Shown one piece after another: positions 1 to 10,815 of a stretch of DNA of 64,000 nt (positions are counted from its first letter, which is position 1; each line of letters starts with the position of its first letter). The stretch comes from Sphingomonas flavescens. GTDB lineage: Bacteria > Pseudomonadota > Alphaproteobacteria > Sphingomonadales > Sphingomonadaceae. Where the stretch lies: contig NZ_CP133016.1 in assembly GCF_030866745.1 (NCBI RefSeq), positions 1,116,001 through 1,180,000 on the forward strand, given 5' to 3'. Under the pieces are notes generated by a model. It had not been told where the DNA came from. It searched no databases and was given only the letters and a program-made list of their open reading frames with translations. The translations under genes and the position numbers were made by a program.

Positions 1-780
1 GCCGGTGACGACGGTCTTCTGGGTGTCGCGGATGCCGACGATCTCGACTTCCTCGCCAACCTTGACGACGCCGGTCTCGACGCGGCCGGTGACGACCGTG
101 CCGCGGCCCGAGATCGAGAACACGTCTTCGATCGGCATCAGGAACGGCTTGTCCAGCGGACGCTCCGGCTGCGGGATCCAGTCGTCGACGGCCTTCATCA
201 GCTCCATGATCTTCTCGTCGCCGATATTCTGGTCGCGGTCTTCGAGAACCGCGAGCGCCGAACCGGCCACGATCGGAATGTTGTCGCCGTCGAAGCCGCG
301 CTTCGAAAGCTCTTCACGGATTTCCAGCTCGACGAGCTCGAGCAGCTCGGGATCGTCAACCTGGTCGACCTTGTTGAGAAAGACGACCATGGTCGGAACG
401 CCGACCTGCGCCGCGAGCAGGATGTGCTCCTTCGTCTGCGGCATCGGGCCGTCGGCGGCCGACACGACCAGGATCGCGCCGTCCATCTGGGCGGCACCGG
501 TGATCATGTTCTTCACATAGTCGGCGTGACCCGGGCAATCGACGTGCGCATAGTGACGCTTGTCAGTCTCGTACTCGACGTGTGCGGTCGAGATGGTGAT
601 GCCGCGCTCGCGCTCTTCCGGCGCCTTGTCGATGTTGGCGAAGTCGACGGCTTCACCGCCGCCGTGCTTCGACAGCACCTTGGTGATTGCAGCCGTCAGC
701 GACGTCTTGCCATGGTCGACGTGACCGATGGTGCCGATGTTGCAGTGCGGCTTGTTCCGCTCGAATTTAGCCTTCGCCAT
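1..780 (-). CDS. tuf: Elongation factor Tu, N-terminal 260 residues (runs off the left edge)
   Basis: EF-Tu is the GTPase that delivers aminoacyl-tRNA to the ribosomal A site in the cytoplasm. The translation begins [20 protein letters not shown] and shows the G1 loop GHVDHGKT, the switch II DCPGH motif, the NKVD base-recognition motif and the start of domain 2 ([14 protein letters not shown]). The frame is open to base 1, so about 136 residues of the usual ~396 are outside the window. The ATG at 780 is the canonical start. It lies 75 bases after fusA on the same strand, the last gene of a standard rpsL-rpsG-fusA-tuf str operon. No anomaly seen. Confidence 0.98.
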   Translation of the reverse strand, partial: MAKAKFERNKPHCNIGTIGHVDHGKTSLTAAITKVLSKHGGGEAVDFANIDKAPEERERGITISTAHVEYETDKRHYAHVDCPGHADYVKNMITGAAQMDGAILVVSAADGPMPQTKEHILLAAQVGVPTMVVFLNKVDQVDDPELLELVELEIREELSKRGFDGDNIPIVAGSALAVLEDRDQNIGDEKIMELMKAVDDWIPQPERPLDKPFLMPIEDVFSISGRGTVVTGRVETGVVKVGEEVEIVGIRDTQKTVVTG

Positions 781-855
781 TTTACGCCTCTTCTTTTTCT
801 GGAATTCGGGCGGCCCGCCCTCATCGCGGACGCGCCCTTAGCTACAAAATTACGG

Positions 856-2949
<2,094 letters not shown>

Positions 2950-3015
2950 GGTCGGTGTTTCCTTAGCGATGTGGGGAGCCGGCGGACCCGGCTATCCCCA
3001 ATATAGGTACGGTTT

Positions 3016-3486
3016 TTACCAGCGGTAGTGGCTGAAGGCGCGGTTCGCTTCGGCCATGCGGTGCGTGTCTTCACGCTTCTTCACCGCGTTGCCGCGATTC
3101 TGCGCCGCATCCATCAGCTCGCCCGACAGGCGGCCGGCCATCGTCTTCTCCGAACGGCTGCGCGCCGCCGAGATGAGCCAGCGGATCGCCAGCGCCTGCG
3201 CGCGTTCCGGGCGGACTTCGACCGGCACCTGATAGGTCGCACCGCCGACGCGGCGGCTGCGGACCTCGATGCCCGGCTTCACGTTGTTCAACGCATCGTG
3301 GAACACGCCGATCGGCTCACGCTTCAGGCGAGTTTCGACGCTATCGAGAGCGCCATAGACGATGCCCTCAGCGACCGACTTCTTACCATCAAGCATGACG
3401 CTGTTCATGAACTTCGAGAGGACGATATCCCCGAACTTCGGATCGGGAAGGATTTCGCGCTTTTCTGGGCGACGACGACGAGCCAT
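3016..3486 (-). CDS. rpsG: 30S ribosomal protein S7
   Basis: S7 (156 residues, normal length) binds the 3' major domain of 16S rRNA and nucleates assembly of the 30S head. The translation [20 protein letters not shown], the segment [20 protein letters not shown] and [20 protein letters not shown] are diagnostic. It follows rpsL by 64 bases and precedes fusA, the classical str order; in E. coli S7 is also the translational repressor of this operon, but no S7-binding structure was identified here. Confidence 0.99.
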   Translation of the reverse strand: MARRRRPEKREILPDPKFGDIVLSKFMNSVMLDGKKSVAEGIVYGALDSVETRLKREPIGVFHDALNNVKPGIEVRSRRVGGATYQVPVEVRPERAQALAIRWLISAARSRSEKTMAGRLSGELMDAAQNRGNAVKKREDTHRMAEANRAFSHYRW

Positions 3487-3550
3487 TGGAAAATTCCTTT
3501 CTCTTCAGCCTGATCCGGGACTTTGAACTGCCCGGGGCTTACTCTCGTGA

Positions 3551-3922
3551 TTACTTCGGGCGCTTGGCGCCGTACTTCGAACGGGACTGCTTGCGGTCCT
3601 TCACGCCCTGCGTGTCGAGGACGCCGCGGAGCACGTGATAGCGCACGCCCGGAAGGTCGCGCACACGGCCGCCGCGGATCAGCACGACGCTGTGCTCCTG
3701 CAGGTTGTGGCCTTCGCCCGGGATGTAGCTGATGACTTCGCGCTGGTTGGTCAGGCGGACCTTGGCCACCTTGCGAAGCGCCGAGTTCGGCTTCTTCGGG
3801 GTCGTCGTGTAAACGCGGGTGCAGACGCCGCGCTTCTGCGGGTTCTGGTCCATCGCGGGGACCTTCGACTTGGCCTTCTGCGGTTCGCGACCCTTGCGGA
3901 TCAGCTGGTTAATCGTTGGCAT
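3551..3922 (-). CDS. rpsL: 30S ribosomal protein S12, with Arg at position 88
   Basis: S12 (123 residues) sits at the decoding centre and controls accuracy. The start is taken at the ATG at 3922 ([11 protein letters not shown]), which has a GAAGGG ribosome site five bases upstream; an in-frame GTG at 3934 would add four residues not found in the family. The decoding loop [13 protein letters not shown] carries the standard Lys43. In the second conserved loop, [13 protein letters not shown], residue 88 is Arg (codon 3659-3661, CGC on the minus strand), whereas E. coli has Lys; Lys88Arg is a classical streptomycin-resistance replacement in other bacteria. First gene of the str operon. Confidence 0.98.
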   Translation of the reverse strand: MPTINQLIRKGREPQKAKSKVPAMDQNPQKRGVCTRVYTTTPKKPNSALRKVAKVRLTNQREVISYIPGEGHNLQEHSVVLIRGGRVRDLPGVRYHVLRGVLDTQGVKDRKQSRSKYGAKRPK

Positions 3923-3973
3923 GAAGCCCTTCACCTTTCGTTGCGGGCAGTCCCCGCGGTTACTTTGCCCAAT

Positions 3974-4018
3974 GCAAAAGCGTGAAGACCTGATGACCTC
4001 GGGTCATCCGGCTTCACG
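3974..4018 (-). terminator. Hairpin between the sulfotransferase-like gene and rpsL, likely rho-independent terminator
   Basis: A two-tier inverted repeat: CGTGAAG (3981-3987) pairs with CTTCACG (4012-4018), and ATGACC (3993-3998) with GGTCAT (4002-4007). Read on the minus strand it is followed by CTTTTGC. It lies in the 182-base gap between the stop of the upstream minus-strand gene (4105) and rpsL (3922), so it most simply ends that operon. Since it is transcribed toward rpsL it could alternatively act as a str leader attenuator. The U-run is only four bases. Confidence 0.5.
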
Positions 4019-4104
4019 TGGCTTGAGCAATGTTCAGCTCTTGTCCGGCGCAAGAATCCCTGTCGCTCGGACGGGCGGGCACATAGCGGGGCAAGTGTTG
4101 AGGG

Positions 4105-4839
4105 TCAACCGCCCGGGAGGATGCGATGCATCGCAAGGTGGTCGTAATATGGCCGACAAGCTTCCGCGACCCCCCGCGCCTCGGCGGGCAATTTAACGTC
4201 CTCCGTCTCCGGCTGTCCGAAGCCTGTGCTGCTCTCGACCGCCGCATACCAGTACGGAGCCCAGGGACCATCCGTGTCGCGGCGTCCCGGCGCCCAGTTC
4301 AACATCGATGGGTCCCAGGGGATACCGACCGCTGCACAGAGCTCCGCCAGCACCCCTTCTGGATCCGCGAGAACGTCATTGGCGTCGACCACTGGTGGTG
4401 GGTGGCCAAGCCGGTCGCATTCCCGGTCGAAGAACTCGGCCTGTCGATCCATCCCGAAATCCTCGAACGCCGCAACTTCGCGCTGGCGCAGGTAAGACGC
4501 GATCATTCGCTGCGGCTCACGGATCAGGAAAGCGTGCGTGAACCCCTCAAAATCCGCATAGCCGATCGGCCCCGTCATATGGTGCCACATGTGCTTTTGG
4601 TACCAGATTGGCGCGCCGTTCGGCGGATCGCTGCGGAGCGTAGTCATCACGCTTGGCCACTCGCAGTCCATCGCCGCCATGATCTCGTCGCGCATCGGGT
4701 GATCCGCGCCAGTATCTTTCAAAAAGCAACCGTAGAACGGTTCATCCGACACGAACGTGTCGTCGCGGCTACCGAAGCTTCGCATCATCGCCGTGGAGAG
4801 GTTGCGCGGGCCCGACCACATCGCGATGCGGGTGGTCAC
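4105..4839 (-). CDS. Sulfotransferase-like protein
   Basis: A 244-residue protein starting VTTRIAMWSGPRNLSTAMMR; the SGPRNLST segment is in the place of the 5'-phosphosulfate loop of PAPS sulfotransferases, and FLIREPQRMIASYLRQ resembles the 3'-phosphate-binding REP segment. Homologues are usually annotated as sulfotransferase family proteins beside class IV aminotransferases; the substrate is unknown. The start is the GTG at 4839, which overlaps the upstream aminotransferase stop in a GTGA junction, implying translational coupling. A longer open frame upstream lies inside the aminotransferase and lacks family sequence. The biochemical role is inferred, not established. Confidence 0.75.
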   Translation of the reverse strand: MTTRIAMWSGPRNLSTAMMRSFGSRDDTFVSDEPFYGCFLKDTGADHPMRDEIMAAMDCEWPSVMTTLRSDPPNGAPIWYQKHMWHHMTGPIGYADFEGFTHAFLIREPQRMIASYLRQREVAAFEDFGMDRQAEFFDRECDRLGHPPPVVDANDVLADPEGVLAELCAAVGIPWDPSMLNWAPGRRDTDGPWAPYWYAAVESSTGFGQPETEDVKLPAEARGVAEACRPYYDHLAMHRILPGG

Positions 4840-5753
4840 GGGCGTTGCTGTTCCTCGGCGTCGCGGTCGACGCGGTCGACGTAGAGCCGCTGCAACCGCT
4901 CGACCATTGGACCGCGGCACGTCAACTGGCGACCATCGATTTCCCGGACCGGGACGATACCGGCGAAAGTGCCGGTCACGAACGCCTCGTCGGCGCCGTA
5001 GACGTCGGTCAGCGAGAAATCCTTTTCGATCGCCGGTATGCCTGCTTCGCGCGCGACCTCCAGCGCCAGCCCGCGCGTAATGCCGCCGAGGCAATATTTA
5101 CCACTCGACGTCCACACCTCACCCTTGCGGACGATGAAGAAGTGCGTCGAGTTGCAGGTCGCGACGAAGCCGTGCGGGTCGAGCATCAGCGCTTCGTCAG
5201 CCCCGGCCTGCGTCGCCTGGATAGAAGCCAGTATGCAGTTGAGCTTCGAGTGCGAATTGATCTTCTGGTCCTGCACCGCCGGGTCGCCGCGCCTGACGTG
5301 AACGGTGAACAGCTTCAGCCCGCGCTCGTAGACGGCCGGGTCGGGCTGTTTGTACTCAGGGATGATGACGATGGTCGCCGGGGTCACCACCACGCGCGGG
5401 TCCTGGTAGGGCGTCGAGCGGACGCCGCGCGTCACCATTAGCCGGACGTGGACGCCCTCGTTCATGTCATTGGCATTGAGCGTCTCGTAGAGTCGCGAAG
5501 TCAGTTCCTCGCGGCTGACACCGACAACCATCGCCAGCGCCTTGGCACCTTCGAACAATCGATCAAGGTGGCGATCGAGAAAGCCGAGCTTGCCGCGGTG
5601 GACGCGCAGGCCTTCCCAAACGCCGTCGCCCAGCATGAAGCCGCTGTCGAACACCGAGACGACAGCTTCGGCCCGCGGCTTCAACTCGCCGTTGACGTTG
5701 ATCAGGATCGACGCATTTCGCGGGTCCGACACGTCGTGCATGGATTGCGCCAT
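4836..5753 (-). CDS. Class IV PLP aminotransferase (D-amino acid / branched-chain type)
   Basis: Fold-type IV aminotransferase of 305 residues. The N-terminal strands ILINVNGELKPRAEAVVSVF and GFMLGDGVWEGLRVHRG are typical of the BCAT / D-alanine transaminase / aminodeoxychorismate lyase superfamily; the catalytic Lys is expected in QDQKINSHSKLN (about residue 160), and the phosphate-binding segment in FVTGTFAGIVPVREIDG. The subfamily, and so the amino-acid partner, cannot be decided by eye. Start chosen at the ATG at 5753; a longer frame to 5813 would overlap the cupin gene. It overlaps the sulfotransferase-like gene by four bases, suggesting a shared pathway. Confidence 0.85.
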   Translation of the reverse strand: MAQSMHDVSDPRNASILINVNGELKPRAEAVVSVFDSGFMLGDGVWEGLRVHRGKLGFLDRHLDRLFEGAKALAMVVGVSREELTSRLYETLNANDMNEGVHVRLMVTRGVRSTPYQDPRVVVTPATIVIIPEYKQPDPAVYERGLKLFTVHVRRGDPAVQDQKINSHSKLNCILASIQATQAGADEALMLDPHGFVATCNSTHFFIVRKGEVWTSSGKYCLGGITRGLALEVAREAGIPAIEKDFSLTDVYGADEAFVTGTFAGIVPVREIDGRQLTCRGPMVERLQRLYVDRVDRDAEEQQRP

Positions 5754-5788
5754 GGCCGGACGCTGCCGCCTCGGTGCGGGATTGGCAA

Positions 5789-6184
5789 CTACTCGGTGGT
5801 CTTGCCGTCCCACTCCTCATGCGCGGCCTCGGCTTCCGCCTTGGTCGCCTTGACCAGACCGTCGAGATGTTCGGGCGGTCCGTAGATCGTGTAGAGCCGA
5901 AGCGGCTCATCGCCGGTGTTCTTGACGTTGTGCCGGGCACCCGCCGGGACGATGACACCGAAGTCCTCTTCGACCTTATTCTCCGCACCGTCGATGAGCA
6001 CGACGCCGCGGCCTTTTTCGAAGCGGAAAAACTGATCACGGTCTTCGTGCACTTCCTCGCCGATTTCCTCTCCCGGCTTCAAAGTCATCAGCACCAACTG
6101 CAGGTTTTGACCGGTGTACAGGACGCGGCGGAAATCATCGTTTTCAACCGTCCTTGTTTCGATATTGTCGCAATAGCCTTTCAC
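5789..6184 (-). CDS. Small cupin protein
   Basis: A 131-residue single-domain cupin. The first cupin motif is visible as GEEIGEEVHEDRDQFFRFEKG (metal ligands Glu/His region about residues 38-58) and the second as VPAGARHNVKNTGDEPLRLYTIYGPP. This sequence type is often labelled mannose-6-phosphate isomerase-like, but the protein is a stand-alone beta-barrel and its substrate is unknown. It lies 3 bases after the DUF3140 gene and 35 bases before the aminotransferase on the same strand, so the four genes from 6535 to 4105 are probably one operon. Confidence 0.85.
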   Translation of the reverse strand: MKGYCDNIETRTVENDDFRRVLYTGQNLQLVLMTLKPGEEIGEEVHEDRDQFFRFEKGRGVVLIDGAENKVEEDFGVIVPAGARHNVKNTGDEPLRLYTIYGPPEHLDGLVKATKAEAEAAHEEWDGKTTE

Positions 6185-6187
6185 CGC

Positions 6188-6535
6188 TCATGCCTCCTTC
6201 ATTGGGTCGTGGCCCCAGTTCATCAGGCTGTAGCGCCAGTGCGAATGTTCGACGTCCTTCGGGCGCTGCGCCAGATGACGGTGAACGTATCCAATCACCT
6301 TGCGCATGTGATCATAGTCACCATCGGTCAGGTCCGCGACCTTCTTGCGCTTGATCGCGATGATCTTCCGGCCGCTGGCATGACCGACGCTCTCGCCCTC
6401 GCCGTCGCCGTGCTCGCCTTTCCAGCCGACCGCCCGGCTGTCCTTCGTGTCTAGCCACTTCTCGATCTCGGCGGGCGTCATGTTGACGGCCTCGCCGAAA
6501 TCCTTGCGAACCTTGTCGCGGTCAATCGTCGCCAT
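6188..6535 (-). CDS. DUF3140 family protein
   Basis: A 115-residue soluble protein: VNMTPAEIEKWLDTKDSRAV, the conserved SVGHASGRKIIAIKRKK and DYDHMRKVIGYVHRHLAQRP, ending SHWRYSLMNWGHDPMK. These are the hallmarks of DUF3140, a small family of unknown role sometimes labelled DNA-binding in databases. The basic GRKII(A/E)IKRKK segment could contact nucleic acid, but that is inference. Starts with ATG at 6535, first gene of the cupin / aminotransferase / sulfotransferase-like cluster. Confidence 0.85.
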   Translation of the reverse strand: MATIDRDKVRKDFGEAVNMTPAEIEKWLDTKDSRAVGWKGEHGDGEGESVGHASGRKIIAIKRKKVADLTDGDYDHMRKVIGYVHRHLAQRPKDVEHSHWRYSLMNWGHDPMKEA

Positions 6536-6585
6536 GACTAGCCAATGCTTCGAAGCGGCGGAGGTTTCACCGCACCGCCTTTAGG

Positions 6586-7518
6586 TCAGGGACGCGGCAG
6601 CTCCGCGTCGACCGGACTGCGCGGCCGGAGATAGAGACGCCGAACAGCCGGGAAGCGCTTCGCCGCCTCGACCTCGATTCCCCACACGATCGACTCGACG
6701 TCGCGCGCGGTGATGTCGTCGTCGAAGTCGACCGACAGCATTGCAGTGATCTGGTCCGGAGCGCTGTGAACGGTGAGAACCTGGCCGACCGCAGTCACGC
6801 CCTTCTTTTCGACGACCATGTCATGGAGCGCTTTGATCAATTCGGGATTGGCGGCCTCACCGATCAGTAGTGCCTTGGATTCAAACGCCAGCAGGGTTGC
6901 CGTGACGCCGAGGATAAGGCCGATCACGATGGACGCGGCGCCGTCGTAAAATGGGTCACCGGTCAATTGCGACAGGAAGAGACCGATCGCGGCGGCGATA
7001 ATGCCCGCCATGGCAGCGCCATTTTCCAGCAGCACGATGAAGGCTGGCGGATCCTTCGATTTTCGGATGGCCCCGAACCAGCCGAGATCACCCTTCGCTT
7101 TCTTGAAGTCCTTGAATGCTTCGACCGTCGACCAGCCTTCGAGCAGGAATGCGACAACCAGCACGATGTAGGCGATGGTCGGCGAGATCGCCTCTTCCGG
7201 ATTGGCGATGTGGATGATGCCTTCGTAAATCGACACGCCGGCGCCAAGCGCGAAGACGAGCACCGCGACCACGAAGCTCCAGAAGTAGAGTTCACGCCCG
7301 TATCCGAATGGATGAAGCTCGTCAGGCGGCCGCTTGGCCGCGCGCCGGCCCCACATCAGCAAGAGCTGGTTCGTCGAATCGACGACGCTGTGCACGCCTT
7401 CAGTCAGCATCGCCGACGAACCGGTGATCGCCGCGGCAACGAACTTCGAAACGGCAATGCCGAGGTTTGCCAGCAGCGCAACGACCAGCGTGCGCGTCGA
7501 AGTCGTATGTGCGCTCAT
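6586..7518 (-). CDS. Cation diffusion facilitator (CDF) family transporter
   Basis: A 310-residue inner-membrane protein with about six hydrophobic segments. The second segment holds the metal-site motif HSVVDSTNQ (HxxxD) and the fifth carries FYDGAASIVIGLILG; a cytoplasmic C-terminal domain follows (residues about 210-310, with VHSAPDQITAMLSVDFDDD). CDF proteins export Zn, Co, Fe or Mn by proton antiport; the metal cannot be read off here. Start taken at the ATG at 7518 (MSAHTTSTRTLVVALLANLG), because the longer frame adds a basic stretch not seen in the family. Monocistronic or weakly linked to the DUF3140 operon (51-base gap). Confidence 0.9.
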   Translation of the reverse strand: MSAHTTSTRTLVVALLANLGIAVSKFVAAAITGSSAMLTEGVHSVVDSTNQLLLMWGRRAAKRPPDELHPFGYGRELYFWSFVVAVLVFALGAGVSIYEGIIHIANPEEAISPTIAYIVLVVAFLLEGWSTVEAFKDFKKAKGDLGWFGAIRKSKDPPAFIVLLENGAAMAGIIAAAIGLFLSQLTGDPFYDGAASIVIGLILGVTATLLAFESKALLIGEAANPELIKALHDMVVEKKGVTAVGQVLTVHSAPDQITAMLSVDFDDDITARDVESIVWGIEVEAAKRFPAVRRLYLRPRSPVDAELPRP

Positions 7519-7594
7519 CGCGTCGCAAGCCTTCCCGCATCTGCCATCCCGCACTCCCTGCACGAGGATGTGCCGATTAGACAGCCCTCAATGA

Positions 7595-8962
7595 TCAGGC
7601 GCCCTGCCAGCGTACCATTTGCGCATAGTTGTCAGGTGCGCGCGGTGAAATCGCACGGGTCGTCAGCCCGCCGGCAATCACCAGAGCCAGAACAGCTGCG
7701 CCCGAGACCCAATGACGGCGTTCGATCCGCGGAGCGAGCAGGATCAGCGCCAGCGCCGAAGCAGTCATCGACCAAAGATGATATCGCAGGTCCGAGGCGA
7801 TGCTGACGACCAGGAAGCTCATCTCAAGCGTCAACGCGGAAACCACCAGCGCCAAGGCCAGTCGCCCCGCGCGGTCGTTCCTCCGACGAACTGCGACCGG
7901 CAGCAGCCCGGCGGCCACCAAGGTCCAGACGATTGGCCATCCTAAGGGCGTGGCCGACTGTATACGGGCCGCATCCTGCCACACTGCGGCGAAGCGACTT
8001 TTCGGACTTGCAAGACCAAGATCGTTCGGCTCGGCCTCGTCCGGTGGCGCTGCACCGATCAAGCCGGCCGGGACAAGCCATCGCTGCGTCGAATTCCAGT
8101 GTGCCAGGCGATGCGCCGCATAGTCGACCGGGTGTTTCATGACGGCCGAGACCAGGTCCCGATTCAGGTCACGCTGAGAAAGAGCGATGGCCGACGCAGT
8201 GGCTGCCGCGCATTCCGGGACCTCGGTAAGCGGGTCCCAGAAGAACGGCATCACGCAACCGCTGCGGCGCAACTGGCGTATCTGCACGTCATCAAAGGGC
8301 GGGACGCGGGATTTTCCGTCAACCGCGAGGGCAGCAAGATCGTACACCGGCAGACTTTTGGCGACGCCGCTGGGTGAGGCGGCGAACAAGCGCTCGTTGA
8401 TCGTCGGCGTCACCGCGAGCACCGCGATAATCATGACCGCACCGATCGCTGCCTGAACGCGAAATTTTTGGCCGCCCAGAAACAGGATCACCGCCAGCGG
8501 TACGGTAGCAAACACTGCATTCGCGCGGACCAGCGTCGCGTAAATAAGCAGGGTTGCCATCGCGATCATTGCGATTGACGGCGTCCGCCTGCCGGCAAGG
8601 CTGAAGAAGGCGAAAATCCCGGTTGCGGCGAGAAGCGCGCCCTCCATATGCGCGTCCTTCAGCACGACCATCTGCCAACCGACAAGCAATGGCGAGAGCG
8701 CCAACACCAAGACCGCCGCAAGCGCCCTAGTCCTAGCCACGCGGGCGATCGCAATAACGATCAGCGTAAAGCCAGCGACATAAAGCGCGACCTGCAGCGC
8801 GAAAATCGGCGCAGTGCCCGACCCGAGCGGCGCCAGTGTCCGCCAGAGCTGAACCATAGCCGGCGGGTGCCAGTCGTCCACCGCTCCGTCGAGAACCTGA
8901 CGGTACTGGGTTACCGTGTCGTACATGGCGACGCCCGGCCAGAATGCAGCGGCAATCACCAA
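7595..8962 (-). CDS. Polytopic membrane protein, possible GT-C type glycosyltransferase
   Basis: A membrane protein of at least 455 residues with about ten hydrophobic helices. The first periplasmic loop reads MYDTVTQYRQVLDGAVDDWHPP; an acidic loop after the first helix followed by DWHPP is reminiscent of GT39/GT-C transferases that use polyprenyl-linked sugars, but I see no decisive family signature. The GTG at 8962 would truncate the first helix; in-frame codons upstream (RRAYLAGAAFALAVL) complete it and overlap the 3' end of lpdA, so the true start may be a non-ATG codon near 8965-9010. Function unassigned. Confidence 0.7.
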   Translation of the reverse strand: MVIAAAFWPGVAMYDTVTQYRQVLDGAVDDWHPPAMVQLWRTLAPLGSGTAPIFALQVALYVAGFTLIVIAIARVARTRALAAVLVLALSPLLVGWQMVVLKDAHMEGALLAATGIFAFFSLAGRRTPSIAMIAMATLLIYATLVRANAVFATVPLAVILFLGGQKFRVQAAIGAVMIIAVLAVTPTINERLFAASPSGVAKSLPVYDLAALAVDGKSRVPPFDDVQIRQLRRSGCVMPFFWDPLTEVPECAAATASAIALSQRDLNRDLVSAVMKHPVDYAAHRLAHWNSTQRWLVPAGLIGAAPPDEAEPNDLGLASPKSRFAAVWQDAARIQSATPLGWPIVWTLVAAGLLPVAVRRRNDRAGRLALALVVSALTLEMSFLVVSIASDLRYHLWSMTASALALILLAPRIERRHWVSGAAVLALVIAGGLTTRAISPRAPDNYAQMVRWQGA

Positions 8963-9012
8963 AACGGCCAGCGCAAACGCCGCGCCAGCCAGATAGGCGC
9001 GACGGCTCGAAA

Positions 9013-10428
9013 TCAGATGTGGATGACCCGGCCGAAGGCGGCGAGAACGCTTTCGTGCATCATCTCGCTGAGCGTCGGATGCGGGAAGACCGTGTTGATG
9101 AAGTCGGTCTCGACCAGTTCCGCCGTCTTGCCGATGGTATAGCCCTGGATCAGCTCGGTCACCTCGGCGCCGATCATGTGCGCACCGAGCAGTTCGCCGG
9201 TCTTGGCGTCGAACACAGTCTTGATGAAGCCTTCGACCTCACCGAGCGCGATGGCTTTGCCATTGCCGATTGCCGGGAACTTGCCGACCCTGACCTCGTA
9301 GCCCGCTTCCTTAGCCTTGGCCTCGGTCAGGCCGACGCTGGCGACCTGCGGACGGCAATAGGTGCAGCCCGGAATGTTCTTCGGATCCATCGCGTGCGGG
9401 TGGACGTCCTTGTTGCCCAACTCCTGGGCGATCGCCTCCGCTGCAGTAACGCCCTCGTGGCTGGCCTTGTGCGCAAGCCATGGCGGCGCGGTTACGTCGC
9501 CGATCGCCCAGATGCCGGGAACACTGGTGCGGCACATGGGGTCGGTATCGATGTGGCCCTTGGTGGTTTTTACACCGAGCCCCTCGAGACCAATGTTTTC
9601 GGTGTTCGGGACGATGCCGACGGCGACGATGACATGGCTAAACCTTTGCTCGGCAGTCTTGCCGTCGCTGCTCTTGATCTTGGCCGCTACACCATTCGCG
9701 TCCGGCGCCAGGCTCTCGACGCCGGCGCCGGTCAGGATCGTCAGGCCCTGCTTCTGCAGGCTCTTGGCCAGCTGCGCGCTGATCTCGGCATCCTCGACCG
9801 GAACGACCCGGTCGAGCATTTCGACAACCGTCACCTTGGCGCCGAGGTCCGCGTAAAAGCTGGCGAACTCGATGCCGATCGCGCCCGATCCGATCACCAG
9901 CAACTCCTTGGGCATCTCCGGCGGAGTCATCGCGTGGCGGTAGGTCCAGATGCGCTTGCCGTCGGCCTTGGCGAACGGAAGGTCCCTCGCCCGCGCGCCG
10001 GTGGCGACGATGATGTGCTTGGCCGCGAGTTCGGTCGCCTTCCCGTCGGCGCCCTTGACGGAGAGCTTGCCTTTGCCGGTCAGCGCGCCCTCGCCCATGT
10101 GCACGGCGATCTTGTTCTTCTTCATCAGGTGCGTGACGCCCTGGTTGAGCTGCTTCGCCACAGCGCGGCTGCGCGCGACGACTTTGGCGAGATCGAACGA
10201 CGGCTTGTCGTTGCTGAGGCCGTAGGCGTCAGCGTGGGTCATGTAATGGAAGACCTCGGCCGACCGCAGCAGCGCCTTGGTCGGAATGCAGCCCCAGTTG
10301 AGGCAGATGCCGCCCAGATTCTCGCGCTCGACGATCGCCGTCTTCAGCCCCAGCTGCGCCGCGCGGATCGCGGCGACATAGCCGCCGGGTCCCGAGCCGA
10401 GCACGATCACGTCATATTGGTCAGCCAT
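9013..10428 (-). CDS. lpdA: Dihydrolipoyl dehydrogenase (E3) of the pyruvate dehydrogenase gene group
   Basis: A 471-residue FAD-dependent disulfide oxidoreductase that reoxidises dihydrolipoyl groups on E2. Visible are the FAD motif VIVLGSGPGGYVAAIRAAQL, the redox-active pair in GGICLNWGCIPTK, the NAD-binding LLVIGSGAIGIEFASFYADLG and the C-terminal dimer interface with the active-site His in NTVFPHPTLSE. Start at the ATG at 10428 (MADQYDVIVLG); it overlaps the thioesterase stop in ATGGCTGA. It is encoded downstream of E2 (pdhC). A second, clearly different E3 gene lies at 35536-36927, so each 2-oxoacid dehydrogenase seems to have its own. Confidence 0.96.
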   Translation of the reverse strand: MADQYDVIVLGSGPGGYVAAIRAAQLGLKTAIVERENLGGICLNWGCIPTKALLRSAEVFHYMTHADAYGLSNDKPSFDLAKVVARSRAVAKQLNQGVTHLMKKNKIAVHMGEGALTGKGKLSVKGADGKATELAAKHIIVATGARARDLPFAKADGKRIWTYRHAMTPPEMPKELLVIGSGAIGIEFASFYADLGAKVTVVEMLDRVVPVEDAEISAQLAKSLQKQGLTILTGAGVESLAPDANGVAAKIKSSDGKTAEQRFSHVIVAVGIVPNTENIGLEGLGVKTTKGHIDTDPMCRTSVPGIWAIGDVTAPPWLAHKASHEGVTAAEAIAQELGNKDVHPHAMDPKNIPGCTYCRPQVASVGLTEAKAKEAGYEVRVGKFPAIGNGKAIALGEVEGFIKTVFDAKTGELLGAHMIGAEVTELIQGYTIGKTAELVETDFINTVFPHPTLSEMMHESVLAAFGRVIHI

Positions 10429-10810
10429 TTGCGTCTTCCTCTGCCGCGATAACGCGCGGCCTATTGTCCTGGTCGAGGGCGACGAAAATGAACTCGCCTT
10501 CCGCCACCAGCTTTTCATCGCTGCCGTCGCGTTCGCGGGCGATCGCCTCGGCTTTCAATCTCATCGACGTCCGGCCGGGTTTCAACAACTCGACATAGAC
10601 GCTCAATTCGTCGCCGACGGTCATGGCCCCGGGAAACTTCAGCGCATCCGCCGCGACGAGTATCGCCTTGCCCGCCGAATGGCGCGACGCGAATGATCCG
10701 CAGGCGAGACCCATTTGCCCCATCAGCCAGCCGCCGAATACGCCGCCGTACGGGTTGGTGTCGGACGGCATCGCGGTGACACGGATCAGCGGCTCCCGCG
10801 GCGACTGCAC
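10421..10810 (-). CDS. YciA-type acyl-CoA thioesterase
   Basis: A 129-residue hotdog-fold protein. The motif PSDTNPYGGVFGGWLMGQMG matches the YciA/BACH group, where the Asp and the FGGW helix form the acyl-CoA hydrolase active site. KPGRTSMRLKAEA and EGEFIFVALDQDNRPR complete the fold. YciA enzymes hydrolyse a broad range of acyl-CoAs in the cytosol. Placed between E2 and E3 of pyruvate dehydrogenase with an 8-base overlap into lpdA, it may relieve acetyl-CoA or acyl-CoA build-up; that link is inference from position. Confidence 0.85.
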   Translation of the reverse strand: MQSPREPLIRVTAMPSDTNPYGGVFGGWLMGQMGLACGSFASRHSAGKAILVAADALKFPGAMTVGDELSVYVELLKPGRTSMRLKAEAIARERDGSDEKLVAEGEFIFVALDQDNRPRVIAAEEDANG

Positions 10811-10815
10811 CGTTT

